A stretch of 64,000 bases of DNA from Candidatus Nanoarchaeia archaeon. Its GTDB lineage: Archaea; Nanobdellota; Nanobdellia; Woesearchaeales; JANQNE01. Of the stretch, positions 17,175 through 24,579 are shown in pieces. Location: positions 37,460 through 101,459 of the forward strand of contig JANQNE010000009.1 in the NCBI GenBank assembly GCA_028279725.1, written 5' to 3'. Position numbers and translations under genes: made by a program. How positions within the stretch are numbered: position 1 is the first letter of the stretch; each line of letters starts with the position of its first letter. The notes beneath the pieces were generated by a model. It was not told the origin of the DNA. It did not search any database and saw only the letters and a list, made by a program, of their open reading frames with translations.

Positions 17175-17795
17175 ATGGAAAAATTTATAAAGGATTGGCA
17201 CATTAGAGCTTATAAGATGGGATTAGAAGATATTGTAGGTGGAGTTGCAGATATTGCAGGCGGAGCTATAGAGACAGTTGGATCTACAATTGGTGGTATG
17301 ACTGGCACGGATGGATTGTGGACAGGAATTGGAGCTGGTCTCGGTCTTCTTATAGGTGCTATAGGTTATTATAAGCAGCACAGAAGAAATCTTACAAAGA
17401 ATTATTATGGAAGTGAATTTGTAGAAAAACAGGATAAAGAAAAAGTAAGCAGCTGGCCTATGGTCGTTCTTGGAGGACTTGGCTATGGTGTCTTATACAA
17501 CACAGCTACAGAATTGGCTGGAGGTGCTGCAATGGAATATTCTAATTCAGTGGGAGTTGGTATAGCAGCCAGCCTGGCAGCAAAAGCATGTTTTTATAAA
17601 ACATACAGATGGAGGTTAGCAGAAAACTATCTTGGTAGCGTTTCAACAGAAGGTGTAAAAAGCAGGAACATCGTATCTAACTTCATAGGGCATTTAGGCT
17701 ATAACATCCTATATCTTGCAGTTGTTGCATCTTCTACATTAGCAGGAGGAGCCGCAGGCACATTTCTTCCAGAAGCTATAAAAAAGGTTAGTTAA
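17175..17795 (+). CDS. Glycine-rich membrane protein
   Basis: This 206-residue protein has an amphipathic glycine/alanine-rich stretch (residues 19-50, GGVADIAGGAIETVGSTIGG), followed by about four hydrophobic segments. A related element occurs twice: residues around 66 (YYKQHRRNLTKNYYGSEF) and 145 (YRWRLAENYLGS), suggesting an internal duplication. The gene is one base apart from the next frame, so the two are likely co-transcribed. No family is known to me. Confidence 0.6.
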   Translation: MEKFIKDWHIRAYKMGLEDIVGGVADIAGGAIETVGSTIGGMTGTDGLWTGIGAGLGLLIGAIGYYKQHRRNLTKNYYGSEFVEKQDKEKVSSWPMVVLGGLGYGVLYNTATELAGGAAMEYSNSVGVGIAASLAAKACFYKTYRWRLAENYLGSVSTEGVKSRNIVSNFIGHLGYNILYLAVVASSTLAGGAAGTFLPEAIKKVS

Positions 17796-17796
17796 A

Positions 17797-18285
17797 ATGA
17801 CACTAGACTTAGATTTGATGAAAGAACAAGCTCTTGAACTGAGCAGATACTATTTCAAAGGATTTAAAGCAAGGCTTACTCATATCCAGACATGCGCTTC
17901 TATGTATCTGAATTTCACAGATAAAGATCCAGATGCAGATGTAAAAGAACTTGTTGATGAATCTTATGGTTGCCTTAGACAGATGCAGGAGTCTTACAAA
18001 AGCATACCTTTTGAAGATCTTGCTGATAGAACAGAATTCCGTCCTCTATTTACGATAGATCTCCTTCTGCCCGAACTAAAAGAAAGTATGGATGATATCT
18101 TCGTAAGAAAGAATAAAAGAGATACTGTAGATCTAGAGACTGATATCACAAGTATAAGGAGTATGGGTAAGACGTACTCTGATTCAATAAATTCATTGCT
18201 CGAAAATATAAGAGCATATGAAAAAGATTTCACTATTGGATTTACTGATTACGATAATAGAACCTGGAATCTTAAAGAGGTTTGA
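17797..18285 (+). CDS. Helical acidic protein, function unknown
   Basis: The 162-residue soluble protein is predominantly helical, with no catalytic motif recognised. It follows the glycine-rich membrane-protein gene by one base, which suggests a two-gene operon. The pattern of long helices (SYGCLRQMQESYKSI, SDSINSLLENIRAYEKDF) resembles a four-helix bundle. Function unknown. Confidence 0.6.
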   Translation: MTLDLDLMKEQALELSRYYFKGFKARLTHIQTCASMYLNFTDKDPDADVKELVDESYGCLRQMQESYKSIPFEDLADRTEFRPLFTIDLLLPELKESMDDIFVRKNKRDTVDLETDITSIRSMGKTYSDSINSLLENIRAYEKDFTIGFTDYDNRTWNLKEV

Positions 18286-18330
18286 TGATTACAAAAAAGA
18301 TATATGCTCCTTGGAGCTAATATGAACTGA

Positions 18331-18561
18331 TCATCCACTCCAATACTTCTTCATAACAACTATCCAGCACACTACAAATATCCCTAAAAACCATCCCCAG
18401 TGTGTATCCATGACCCACTTAGCAAATGCAGGTATAACTGAAACCAAGAACAGCACAAATGTCGTAACTCCTAATTTGAAGAAAAACAGATCCAAGTTAT
18501 TAAAATTCTTCATACTCCCACCTAAAAATTTTTGCTCTTTCAGTACATTCTTTTTTGCCAT
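18331..18561 (-). CDS. Small two-helix membrane protein
   Basis: The product has two hydrophobic segments (LGVTTFVLFLVSVIPAFA and WFLGIFVVCWIVVM) and is followed by a short basic tail. The full frame gives 76 residues; an internal ATG at 18513 (MKNFNNL) would give 60 and is preceded by a GGTGGGAG ribosome-site sequence, so the shorter form is more likely. It sits five bases after the large surface-protein gene and may be part of its operon. Confidence 0.6.
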   Translation of the reverse strand: MAKKNVLKEQKFLGGSMKNFNNLDLFFFKLGVTTFVLFLVSVIPAFAKWVMDTHWGWFLGIFVVCWIVVMKKYWSG

Positions 18562-18566
18562 TTAGT

Positions 18567-20396
18567 TCACCTCTTTTTCCTTATCTTATCTATGACAGGA
18601 GGAAGCAACACAACTCCGATCAAAGCTATAAGCCAGCCCATGAGTGTAGTTTCTGGAAGCTGCACATCTCCTTTCATAGGTATCATAAATATCATCCCAA
18701 AAAATATAGTACATATAGCAACAAACCACAACATCATCCTCAGAAACACAGATAATACTGGATGTTTGTTTTCAGAAGCAAGCCTTCCTTTCCAGTCAAC
18801 TTCTGTCTTGCACTTAGGGCAGTTTCTGTTTCCTGTCATGCTCTGCTTAAATCCCTTAGGCCTGCTGAAAAAAGGAAGATGCGCTTTGCACTTAGGGCAC
18901 GTCCTTTTTACCAGCTTAACCATGAATATGATAAAATATACTATCAAAAATAATGGCAGAGCAAAGAATACCGCCAAAACATAAACAACAATCCAAGTTG
19001 GACTTTTCTGTTCCCACCATTCTTCCATAGGTTCTGAGGCAGCGACCTGACCAGAAGTATCTAGTGTTTTGTTCTCTGTTATCACTTCACTCTCTCCTGT
19101 CTCAAGATCTATGACCAATACACTTCCTTCTAACACAGTAAGAGTTGTGCTGCCATCAATAACTTCAACAGCAAACTCAGTAGACATATGAGTTATCAGA
19201 AGGTCCTTTGTCATGACCCATTCATAAGTAGGTTTTGAAGTTTCTAATCTCTCTGTTTTTTTCTTCGACCATAAGCTTCCGTCTGCAAGATATACTATAG
19301 GGCTTTTAAAACATTCATAACCTTTTATAGGAACAGGAACACTAGGATCAAGAGGGTTTGGAACACCTGCAAGGTCTGCGATACATGAGCTTAGTACAGC
19401 CTTACCATGTTCTTTCGCATCATCATAAACAGCTCTCCAGAATTCTTTCTCACCAACTACTTCATGCCTGAATGAGCTTTGGTCTGGAGCCCATGGTGCT
19501 TCTTTCGGAGGGACTATTCTTCTGTCAGGCACAGGATCAAAAGGAAGTCCAACAAACTCTACTGTCGTATTCTTGCCAAGCCTTACTACGCTTTCCCCAG
19601 TTGCTATCTCTAACTGTTCTTCAGTATGGATCACATCTCCATCAATTAACTCATCAAGGGTGGTATCGATCTCCAAGACTTCCTTTCCTCTTAGCATCTT
19701 AGCCTGCCCCCTGCTTAACTTTAATTTCTTGAATTCGATCCTTGATCCTTCTATAAGCTCAAGCTTCAGCTTTTTTTCTTCCTCTTGTCTTGCTTTTTCT
19801 TCTTCCTGGGCTATCTTTATCTTTGCTTCTCTCGCATCTCTTCTGCATTCATAATATTCTTCCCAAAAAGGCATAAAAATCTCAAGGCAGTTTTCATATA
19901 TATCTACATAAGGTGATAAATAAGAGCATGAATCATCTAAACTCATAGGCAGATAACATCCAAGATCTTCCCCTCTTTCAGCTTCTGTCTCAGCTGCAGC
20001 AAGCTCTGATATCAGGTCTTTAGCATCTTCAAGCAACTTCTTAGCTTTAGCATCTGCTTCCTCTCTTGCCTTCTCTTCAGCAGCTCTTTCTGCTTCTTCT
20101 TCTGCTAATATTGCTGCTTCCTCTGCTTCCCAGTCTATCTGCACTGTATCATCTTCATCACTGCCGCATTTCGCTTTGCAAGGATCAGTACATTTGCTCC
20201 ATAATCTTTCTGTGCAGTCATTCCTGCACGGAGTCCTTGCCTTCCAGTCTTCCAGTGCATTGCATGCATCACTGCATTCTTTTCTCTGAGCAGCACAGTC
20301 ATCTTCACATGCCTGAGTGCATGCGCTTGCACTCACTATACTGATAGAAGTAAGAACAACAAACACAGATACCAGAACTAACAATAACCTCTTCAT
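18567..20396 (-). CDS. Surface protein: signal peptide, Cys-rich and coiled-coil region, FecR-like domain, zinc ribbon and membrane helices
   Basis: The protein starts at 20396 (MKRLLLVLVS); a TTTAAATA box lies about 25 bases upstream. A signal peptide ends near residue 25. A cysteine-rich segment (CTQACEDDCAAQRKEC) and an Ala/Glu-rich coiled coil follow. Then comes a FecR-like beta domain (GDVIHTEEQLEIATGESVVRL ... STTLTVLEGSVLVIDLE). Near residue 485 is a membrane helix, then a cytosolic zinc ribbon with two pairs of cysteines (CPKCKAHL and CPKCKTEV) and two more helices. The outer FecR domain plus an inner zinc ribbon suggests a link between the cell surface and a cytosolic partner. It is not a classical FecR, which acts with a sigma factor. 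Confidence 0.75.
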   Translation of the reverse strand: MKRLLLVLVSVFVVLTSISIVSASACTQACEDDCAAQRKECSDACNALEDWKARTPCRNDCTERLWSKCTDPCKAKCGSDEDDTVQIDWEAEEAAILAEEEAERAAEEKAREEADAKAKKLLEDAKDLISELAAAETEAERGEDLGCYLPMSLDDSCSYLSPYVDIYENCLEIFMPFWEEYYECRRDAREAKIKIAQEEEKARQEEEKKLKLELIEGSRIEFKKLKLSRGQAKMLRGKEVLEIDTTLDELIDGDVIHTEEQLEIATGESVVRLGKNTTVEFVGLPFDPVPDRRIVPPKEAPWAPDQSSFRHEVVGEKEFWRAVYDDAKEHGKAVLSSCIADLAGVPNPLDPSVPVPIKGYECFKSPIVYLADGSLWSKKKTERLETSKPTYEWVMTKDLLITHMSTEFAVEVIDGSTTLTVLEGSVLVIDLETGESEVITENKTLDTSGQVAASEPMEEWWEQKSPTWIVVYVLAVFFALPLFLIVYFIIFMVKLVKRTCPKCKAHLPFFSRPKGFKQSMTGNRNCPKCKTEVDWKGRLASENKHPVLSVFLRMMLWFVAICTIFFGMIFMIPMKGDVQLPETTLMGWLIALIGVVLLPPVIDKIRKKR

Positions 20397-20481
20397 ATGA
20401 TTATCAATGGGATTGTTATATTTAAACTTTCCCAAAATTTATAAATAAAAGCCCTATCAGTTAGATAAAGAGGTGTTTATC

Positions 20482-20682
20482 ATGAAAAAAGAAAAAAAAG
20501 AATGTTGTGAATCAAATCCTTTTGTTGCTATCACTTCAGTTTCAGGAGGGATAATCCTGACAATAATCATCATGTTCCTTATCTTTGCAAGAACACAGAT
20601 GGCAGCAGTTGTTCCCTCAGTTACCTGGGCATTAGTCACATTAGGCTGTGTAATGGGATTGTTCTCAGCTATAAAAAAATAA
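20482..20682 (+). CDS. Small membrane protein
   Basis: The 66-residue product has a charged N-terminus (MKKEKKECCESNP) with a double cysteine and two hydrophobic segments. Start: the ATG at 20482 follows GAGGTG by about seven bases; an upstream GTG at 20473 lies within that ribosome site. Function unknown. Confidence 0.6.
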   Translation: MKKEKKECCESNPFVAITSVSGGIILTIIIMFLIFARTQMAAVVPSVTWALVTLGCVMGLFSAIKK

Positions 20683-20687
20683 TCAAG

Positions 20688-20756
20688 GAATTGCGAGCGA
20701 TGATATAATTCGGATGGTCCCGGTTGAGCTTTGGGGAGTTACGCCCCCCGCAATTC
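20688..20756. repeat. Inverted-repeat element between two small membrane-protein genes
   Basis: GAATTGCG (20688-20695) and CGCAATTC (20749-20756) bracket 53 bases that include a GC-rich inner stem (GGGG with CCCC around 20733-20748). The segment is much richer in GC than its surroundings. It might be a structured RNA, a regulatory hairpin for the downstream gene, or a miniature repeat. I see no second copy in the window. Confidence 0.45.
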
Positions 20757-20764
20757 ATTCTAAC

Positions 20765-20998
20765 ATGAAAAAACTCTGGTTCAAAAGGAAGAGATATGGA
20801 TGGGGCTGGACACCTTGTTCTATTGAAGGATGGACTGTAACTTTAGTCCTTATCCTTTCTGTTATCTCCATATCTATGAAGTATTTTGAAAAGAACATGA
20901 AAGCATGGTTCAGTTATCTGTTTCTTCTTATAGTTATATTCATCATTATTGCCTATAAGACTGGAGAAAAGCCAAAGTTCCAGTGGGGTGGAGTATGA
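20765..20998 (+). CDS. Small membrane protein with WFKRKRYGWGW motif
   Basis: I start this 77-residue protein at the ATG at 20765 (MKKLWFKRKRYGWGWTPCSI), since the frame upstream passes through the inverted-repeat element. The Trp-rich basic N-terminus followed by two transmembrane segments resembles a family of short membrane proteins I associate with CPR bacteria and DPANN archaea, of unknown function. Its stop overlaps the msrA start by ATGA. Confidence 0.65.
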   Translation: MKKLWFKRKRYGWGWTPCSIEGWTVTLVLILSVISISMKYFEKNMKAWFSYLFLLIVIFIIIAYKTGEKPKFQWGGV

Positions 20999-21504
20999 AA
21001 GCTACTTTCGCAGGCGGATGCTTCTGGTGCATAGAAGCTGCTTTTGATAAGGTCAAAGGTGTTAGTTCTGTAACCTCTGGCTATACTGGAGGGACTAAAG
21101 CAGATCCTTCTTACTTAGAAGTTTCTTCCGGAAAAACTGGCCATCTTGAAGCAGTACAGTTAGAATATGATCCAAAAGTTGTCTCTTATTCTGAATTGCT
21201 TGACATCTTCTGGCATAACATCGATCCAACAGATGAAAAAGGCCAGTTCAACGACAAAGGATATCAATACAAGACAGCAATATTCTGCCATAATGAAAAA
21301 CAGCTTAGAGAAGCACAAAAGTCAAAAGAAGAATTAGTAAAAAAGTTCGGAAAAGTAGCGACAGAAATTCATACAGCATCAGCATTCTACAGGGCAGAAG
21401 AACACCATCAAAAATACCACAAAAAATGCCCGATAAGGTATAATCTTTACAAACTAGCTTCAAACAGGAACAGACGTCTTAAGGATGTTTGGAATTCTTC
21501 CTGA
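20995..21504 (+). CDS. msrA: Peptide-methionine (S)-S-oxide reductase MsrA
   Basis: The catalytic motif GGCFWCIEA (nucleophile Cys in GCFW) is followed by GVSSVTSGYTGG, the FWHNIDPTD segment and YRAEEHHQKYH, all hallmarks of MsrA, which reduces methionine S-sulfoxide in oxidised proteins. Start: the ATG at 20995 overlaps the stop of the preceding gene and follows GGTGGAG. MsrA in an archaeon is probably of bacterial origin. The 3' end overlaps the convergent gene by 26 bases. Confidence 0.95.
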   Translation: MKATFAGGCFWCIEAAFDKVKGVSSVTSGYTGGTKADPSYLEVSSGKTGHLEAVQLEYDPKVVSYSELLDIFWHNIDPTDEKGQFNDKGYQYKTAIFCHNEKQLREAQKSKEELVKKFGKVATEIHTASAFYRAEEHHQKYHKKCPIRYNLYKLASNRNRRLKDVWNSS

Positions 21505-21688
21505 ACAAAGGTATAGATGCTATAGCGATAAGTATAAGATACACATACCACCTTGCTTCAGAAGCATCATTGTATAATCTCTGCCAGTTTGTAACAGCTA
21601 GCAATGTAACTAGCATAGTGATTATTATGATACTCTGCCTTTGAAGCACAGTCATCTTTATCTTTCTTTGAAATCTTTCTTTTATCAT
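21479..21688 (-). CDS. Small membrane protein
   Basis: I start it at the ATG at 21688 (MIKERFQRKIKM), which overlaps the stop of the preceding gene as ATGA and so looks translationally coupled. The 69-residue product has a basic N-terminus and two hydrophobic segments (IIIITMLVTLLAV and VYLILIAIASIPLF). It is the last gene of the antiporter operon. Function unknown. Confidence 0.6.
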   Translation of the reverse strand: MIKERFQRKIKMTVLQRQSIIIITMLVTLLAVTNWQRLYNDASEARWYVYLILIAIASIPLFRKNSKHP

Positions 21689-22053
21689 ATAAAACTCATC
21701 CAGAACAGCCACGCTCCCAGTATTATCAGGAAAAAAGCGCTCACAAACTGCTTTTTCTTGAACCTTTGCGCTTCTTTATGTATTTTTTCAGGAAATCCTA
21801 CTTTCATTATTCCTTTGATCACTGTCGACCACCCTAATAATGTAATAACAACTTTCCAGCTCAGCTCCCACACATTATGCAATATTACAGTAACTAACCC
21901 CATTAGTAATGTTATGTATCCTGTAGATATGACAAAAGCTTTGTCATCAGTCATCTCAATTGTCTTTCCCAGCTGTCTTGTTATTATAAATAATAACCCA
22001 AATATCACAAAAAAACTTCCCCAAAGCCTTGCAAAAAATATTGTATATTCCAT
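21685..22053 (-). CDS. Membrane protein with four helices, in antiporter operon
   Basis: The 122-residue protein has about four transmembrane helices and no soluble domain. Its start lies one base after the stop of the antiporter gene, indicating one operon. It may assist or modulate the antiporter, but only gene order supports that. No family is recognised. Confidence 0.65.
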   Translation of the reverse strand: MEYTIFFARLWGSFFVIFGLLFIITRQLGKTIEMTDDKAFVISTGYITLLMGLVTVILHNVWELSWKVVITLLGWSTVIKGIMKVGFPEKIHKEAQRFKKKQFVSAFFLIILGAWLFWMSFI

Positions 22054-22054
22054 T

Positions 22055-23263
22055 TTATTCCTCCAGAAGATGCTTGCTTAGATGCTTCGCCCTCATCTTC
22101 AATGCAAACGGAACTATCAAAGTTGTTATAAACGCAACCAACACCAGTATAGTCAGGTGATTTGTAGTCAATATCCCAAGTTCTAATCCTACTGCAGCCA
22201 GGATCAGTTCAACAGTCCCTCTTTCATTCATCCCTACTCCCAATGTTATAGAATCTTTCAGTTTTGATCCTGTAAAATATGCTCCAGCACCTGCTCCTAT
22301 TAGTTTTCCCAGGAAAGCTGCAAAAAATATCGCTATGAACAGCATCATATCTGTAGATAATGCTGCAAGATTCACCTTAAATGCAACAGAGACTATGAAT
22401 AAAGGTCCTAAAAATCCTGCTGTTATAGCCTCAAACCTGCTTTTTAATTTAGAAAATAATCTTGGCCCTGCTATCTCCTCTCTTACCATAAGTCCTGCTA
22501 AGTAGGCTCCTATTATGAAGTGTATCTTCATCATCTCTGCAAAAAAAGCAAAGAATAATCCGACTATTATAGCAAAAGTGAATCCCCTTGCTGTCTTCTG
22601 ATGCATAAATTTCGTTATAGTTGGATAGAACTTATATCCAATAACTATTGACAGTACAAAAAACAAAGTAGCTTCAACTAATGTAAACATGCCCTGGCCT
22701 AATGTAAACTGTCCTGTTATCACAGCTTTTATCGCAACAGCCAGTATTACAAAAGAGAGCATATTATCTATCATAGCTGATCCCATCACCTTATAGCCGA
22801 ATCTTGTCCCCAGCAGTTTAAGGTCAGACAATATCCTTACTTTTGTCACCATAGAAGTTCCGGATATAGCAGCTCCGATAAATATTCCCTGTAACCAGTT
22901 CCCCCCTAGATAGATCACAGTGAATAACCCCAATAAGAAAGGTAATATAGTTCCAAATATACCTATAGCAAAAGACTTTCTGCTTGTCTTCAATAATTTC
23001 TTTGGGTCTGTCTGTAACCCAGCATAGAACATCAGGAAAAACATCCCTAGCTTAGCTAAAAGATCTAATCCCTCTGATGGTTGTATCATGTTAAACACAG
23101 CAGGCCCTATCAGCAATCCTGCCAATAACTCTCCCAATACTGCCGGTAGCTTTATCCTTTCAAACAGCTCTCCGACTAACCAGACTACAACTAATAAAAA
23201 CAAGATATTCATCATAGGCAGGTTCAGAACTCTTACAAAATTCTCCATAAACTGCTCAAACAT
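22055..23263 (-). CDS. CPA2-family cation/proton antiporter
   Basis: The 402-residue protein with about 12-13 membrane helices has the CPA2/KefB-type features: LPAVLGELLAGLLIGP in the second helix, FLMFYAGLQTDPKKL, and the extended unwound region SGTSMVTKVRILSDL followed by MGSAMIDNMLSF, where the Asp is a probable ion-binding residue. It ends soon after the last helix and lacks the regulatory RCK domain, so it is a pure transport core for Na+ or K+ against H+. The ion is not predictable. Confidence 0.92.
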   Translation of the reverse strand: MFEQFMENFVRVLNLPMMNILFLLVVVWLVGELFERIKLPAVLGELLAGLLIGPAVFNMIQPSEGLDLLAKLGMFFLMFYAGLQTDPKKLLKTSRKSFAIGIFGTILPFLLGLFTVIYLGGNWLQGIFIGAAISGTSMVTKVRILSDLKLLGTRFGYKVMGSAMIDNMLSFVILAVAIKAVITGQFTLGQGMFTLVEATLFFVLSIVIGYKFYPTITKFMHQKTARGFTFAIIVGLFFAFFAEMMKIHFIIGAYLAGLMVREEIAGPRLFSKLKSRFEAITAGFLGPLFIVSVAFKVNLAALSTDMMLFIAIFFAAFLGKLIGAGAGAYFTGSKLKDSITLGVGMNERGTVELILAAVGLELGILTTNHLTILVLVAFITTLIVPFALKMRAKHLSKHLLEE

Positions 23264-23336
23264 ATTATGACCTCTTTTTAGCTGGAATTATTGTTTTAGA
23301 GTTTATAAATATTGCTTTTAGTTTTCTCTTTTTTTT

Positions 23337-23966
23337 ATGGTGAAAAAAGATTTTTTAGGATACCATCTTATTTTAGTTATGATGAAAAAAGCCCAGTTGA
23401 TTGAAGATTATATTACAGCATATTGGTGGATCATGCTTATAGTGATAATAGCTGTTGCATCCTTTATCTCCTACAGTGTCTTTTTTGTAAACGGGCATCT
23501 GCCAGAGAAATGTAATCTTCTTAGGGACTTTTCATGCTCTGAGATCAGCGGTGAAAATGGTTCTGTATCTTTTATAGTAAGAAACGATGGTGAATTTGAT
23601 GTGAACAATGTTAATATTGGTATAACTGGATTTGTTACAGCTTCTTGTCATGGAAATTCAAGCATGGCACGTAGAGCCCAGAACTTATACACCTGCAGAG
23701 GAAATTTCTCCAAAGGTGGGTTTGAAGGAGACATAATGATAAATTACACAAACACAAACACGCATATTGAACATATTAAGAGAGGTAGCTTAGCAGTCAA
23801 TATAAAAGACGCGCCTGGTCAGGATGGTCTCTCTCTCAAGACAATATTCCCTTCTATAGACAAAAGACCAAATATACTCTTAGAGACATCGATATATTCT
23901 GTGATAATACTTATTATTTTCTTAGCATATATATCATTACGCGGATCAAAAGAAAATCCAAATTAA
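23337..23966 (+). CDS. Membrane-anchored pilin-like protein
   Basis: Near the N-terminus, MKKAQLIEDYITAYWWIMLIVIIAVASF resembles the class III signal peptide plus hydrophobic helix of archaeal type IV pilin-like proteins. The exported domain has a CNLLRDFSC pair, a beta-rich stretch (VSFIVRNDGEFDVNNVNIGI) and a second cysteine pair. Unlike usual pilins it ends with a second membrane helix near residue 185. A TATA box lies 27-30 bases before the ATG at 23337, though the in-frame ATG at 23379 would put the signal motif at the terminus. Confidence 0.65.
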   Translation: MVKKDFLGYHLILVMMKKAQLIEDYITAYWWIMLIVIIAVASFISYSVFFVNGHLPEKCNLLRDFSCSEISGENGSVSFIVRNDGEFDVNNVNIGITGFVTASCHGNSSMARRAQNLYTCRGNFSKGGFEGDIMINYTNTNTHIEHIKRGSLAVNIKDAPGQDGLSLKTIFPSIDKRPNILLETSIYSVIILIIFLAYISLRGSKENPN

Positions 23967-23967
23967 C

Positions 23968-24546
23968 TCAGCTGTTAACTTTCTGTGAAGTGCTGAATAT
24001 ATCCTTGTCTCCTTTTTTTGCTTTCTCAACTATGTTTTTTATCCTTTTAGCTCTTGTCTCTTTTCTTTTTCCTCTGAGTATCAGCCTATAAATCAGTTTT
24101 TTTGTAGAAGGAGGATATTTTTCAAAATTAGCCATAGCTCTTTTGCCCAAAGCTCTTCTTAATTCTTCAGGCATTGAAGGATTCTTTGATATTCCTGCAT
24201 CATGTGTCGGTTTCTTTAATCCTTCTTTGTAATACTTCATTCCTGCAGGCATCATCTTTTTCTTTTTTACCAACTCCTTAGCATATCTTAAGGTATTATC
24301 GCTCCATCTGCTGTTCTTGTTCCTTTTTGTAAATGTTCTTATGTACTTATCTTCATCCAACCTCTTTATCGTTGTATCTATCCAGCCAAAGCATATCGCT
24401 TCTTCTATCATCTCTCTATGTGTCGGAAAAGATCTTCCTGTATGTTTCTTATGGATTATTACAGCTACTTTACTCTCTTTTTCATGATTCTTTCTCAGCC
24501 AATCCCTAAATTCCTTGCGGCTAAATACTTCAATTGTCTTCATCAT
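23968..24546 (-). CDS. YdeI/OmdA-family protein
   Basis: The signature segments EEAICFGWIDTTIKRLDEDKY, TKRNKNSRWSDNTLRYAKEL and KMMPAGMKYYKEG identify the YdeI/OmpD-associated (OmdA) family, found mainly in bacteria. The biochemical role is unresolved, with links to antimicrobial-peptide tolerance in some bacteria. Length 192 is typical. Its stop lies immediately after that of the convergent pilin-like gene (23966). Confidence 0.88.
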   Translation of the reverse strand: MMKTIEVFSRKEFRDWLRKNHEKESKVAVIIHKKHTGRSFPTHREMIEEAICFGWIDTTIKRLDEDKYIRTFTKRNKNSRWSDNTLRYAKELVKKKKMMPAGMKYYKEGLKKPTHDAGISKNPSMPEELRRALGKRAMANFEKYPPSTKKLIYRLILRGKRKETRAKRIKNIVEKAKKGDKDIFSTSQKVNS

Positions 24547-24579
24547 ACATCACATTTCATGATTTATATATTTAAAGAA

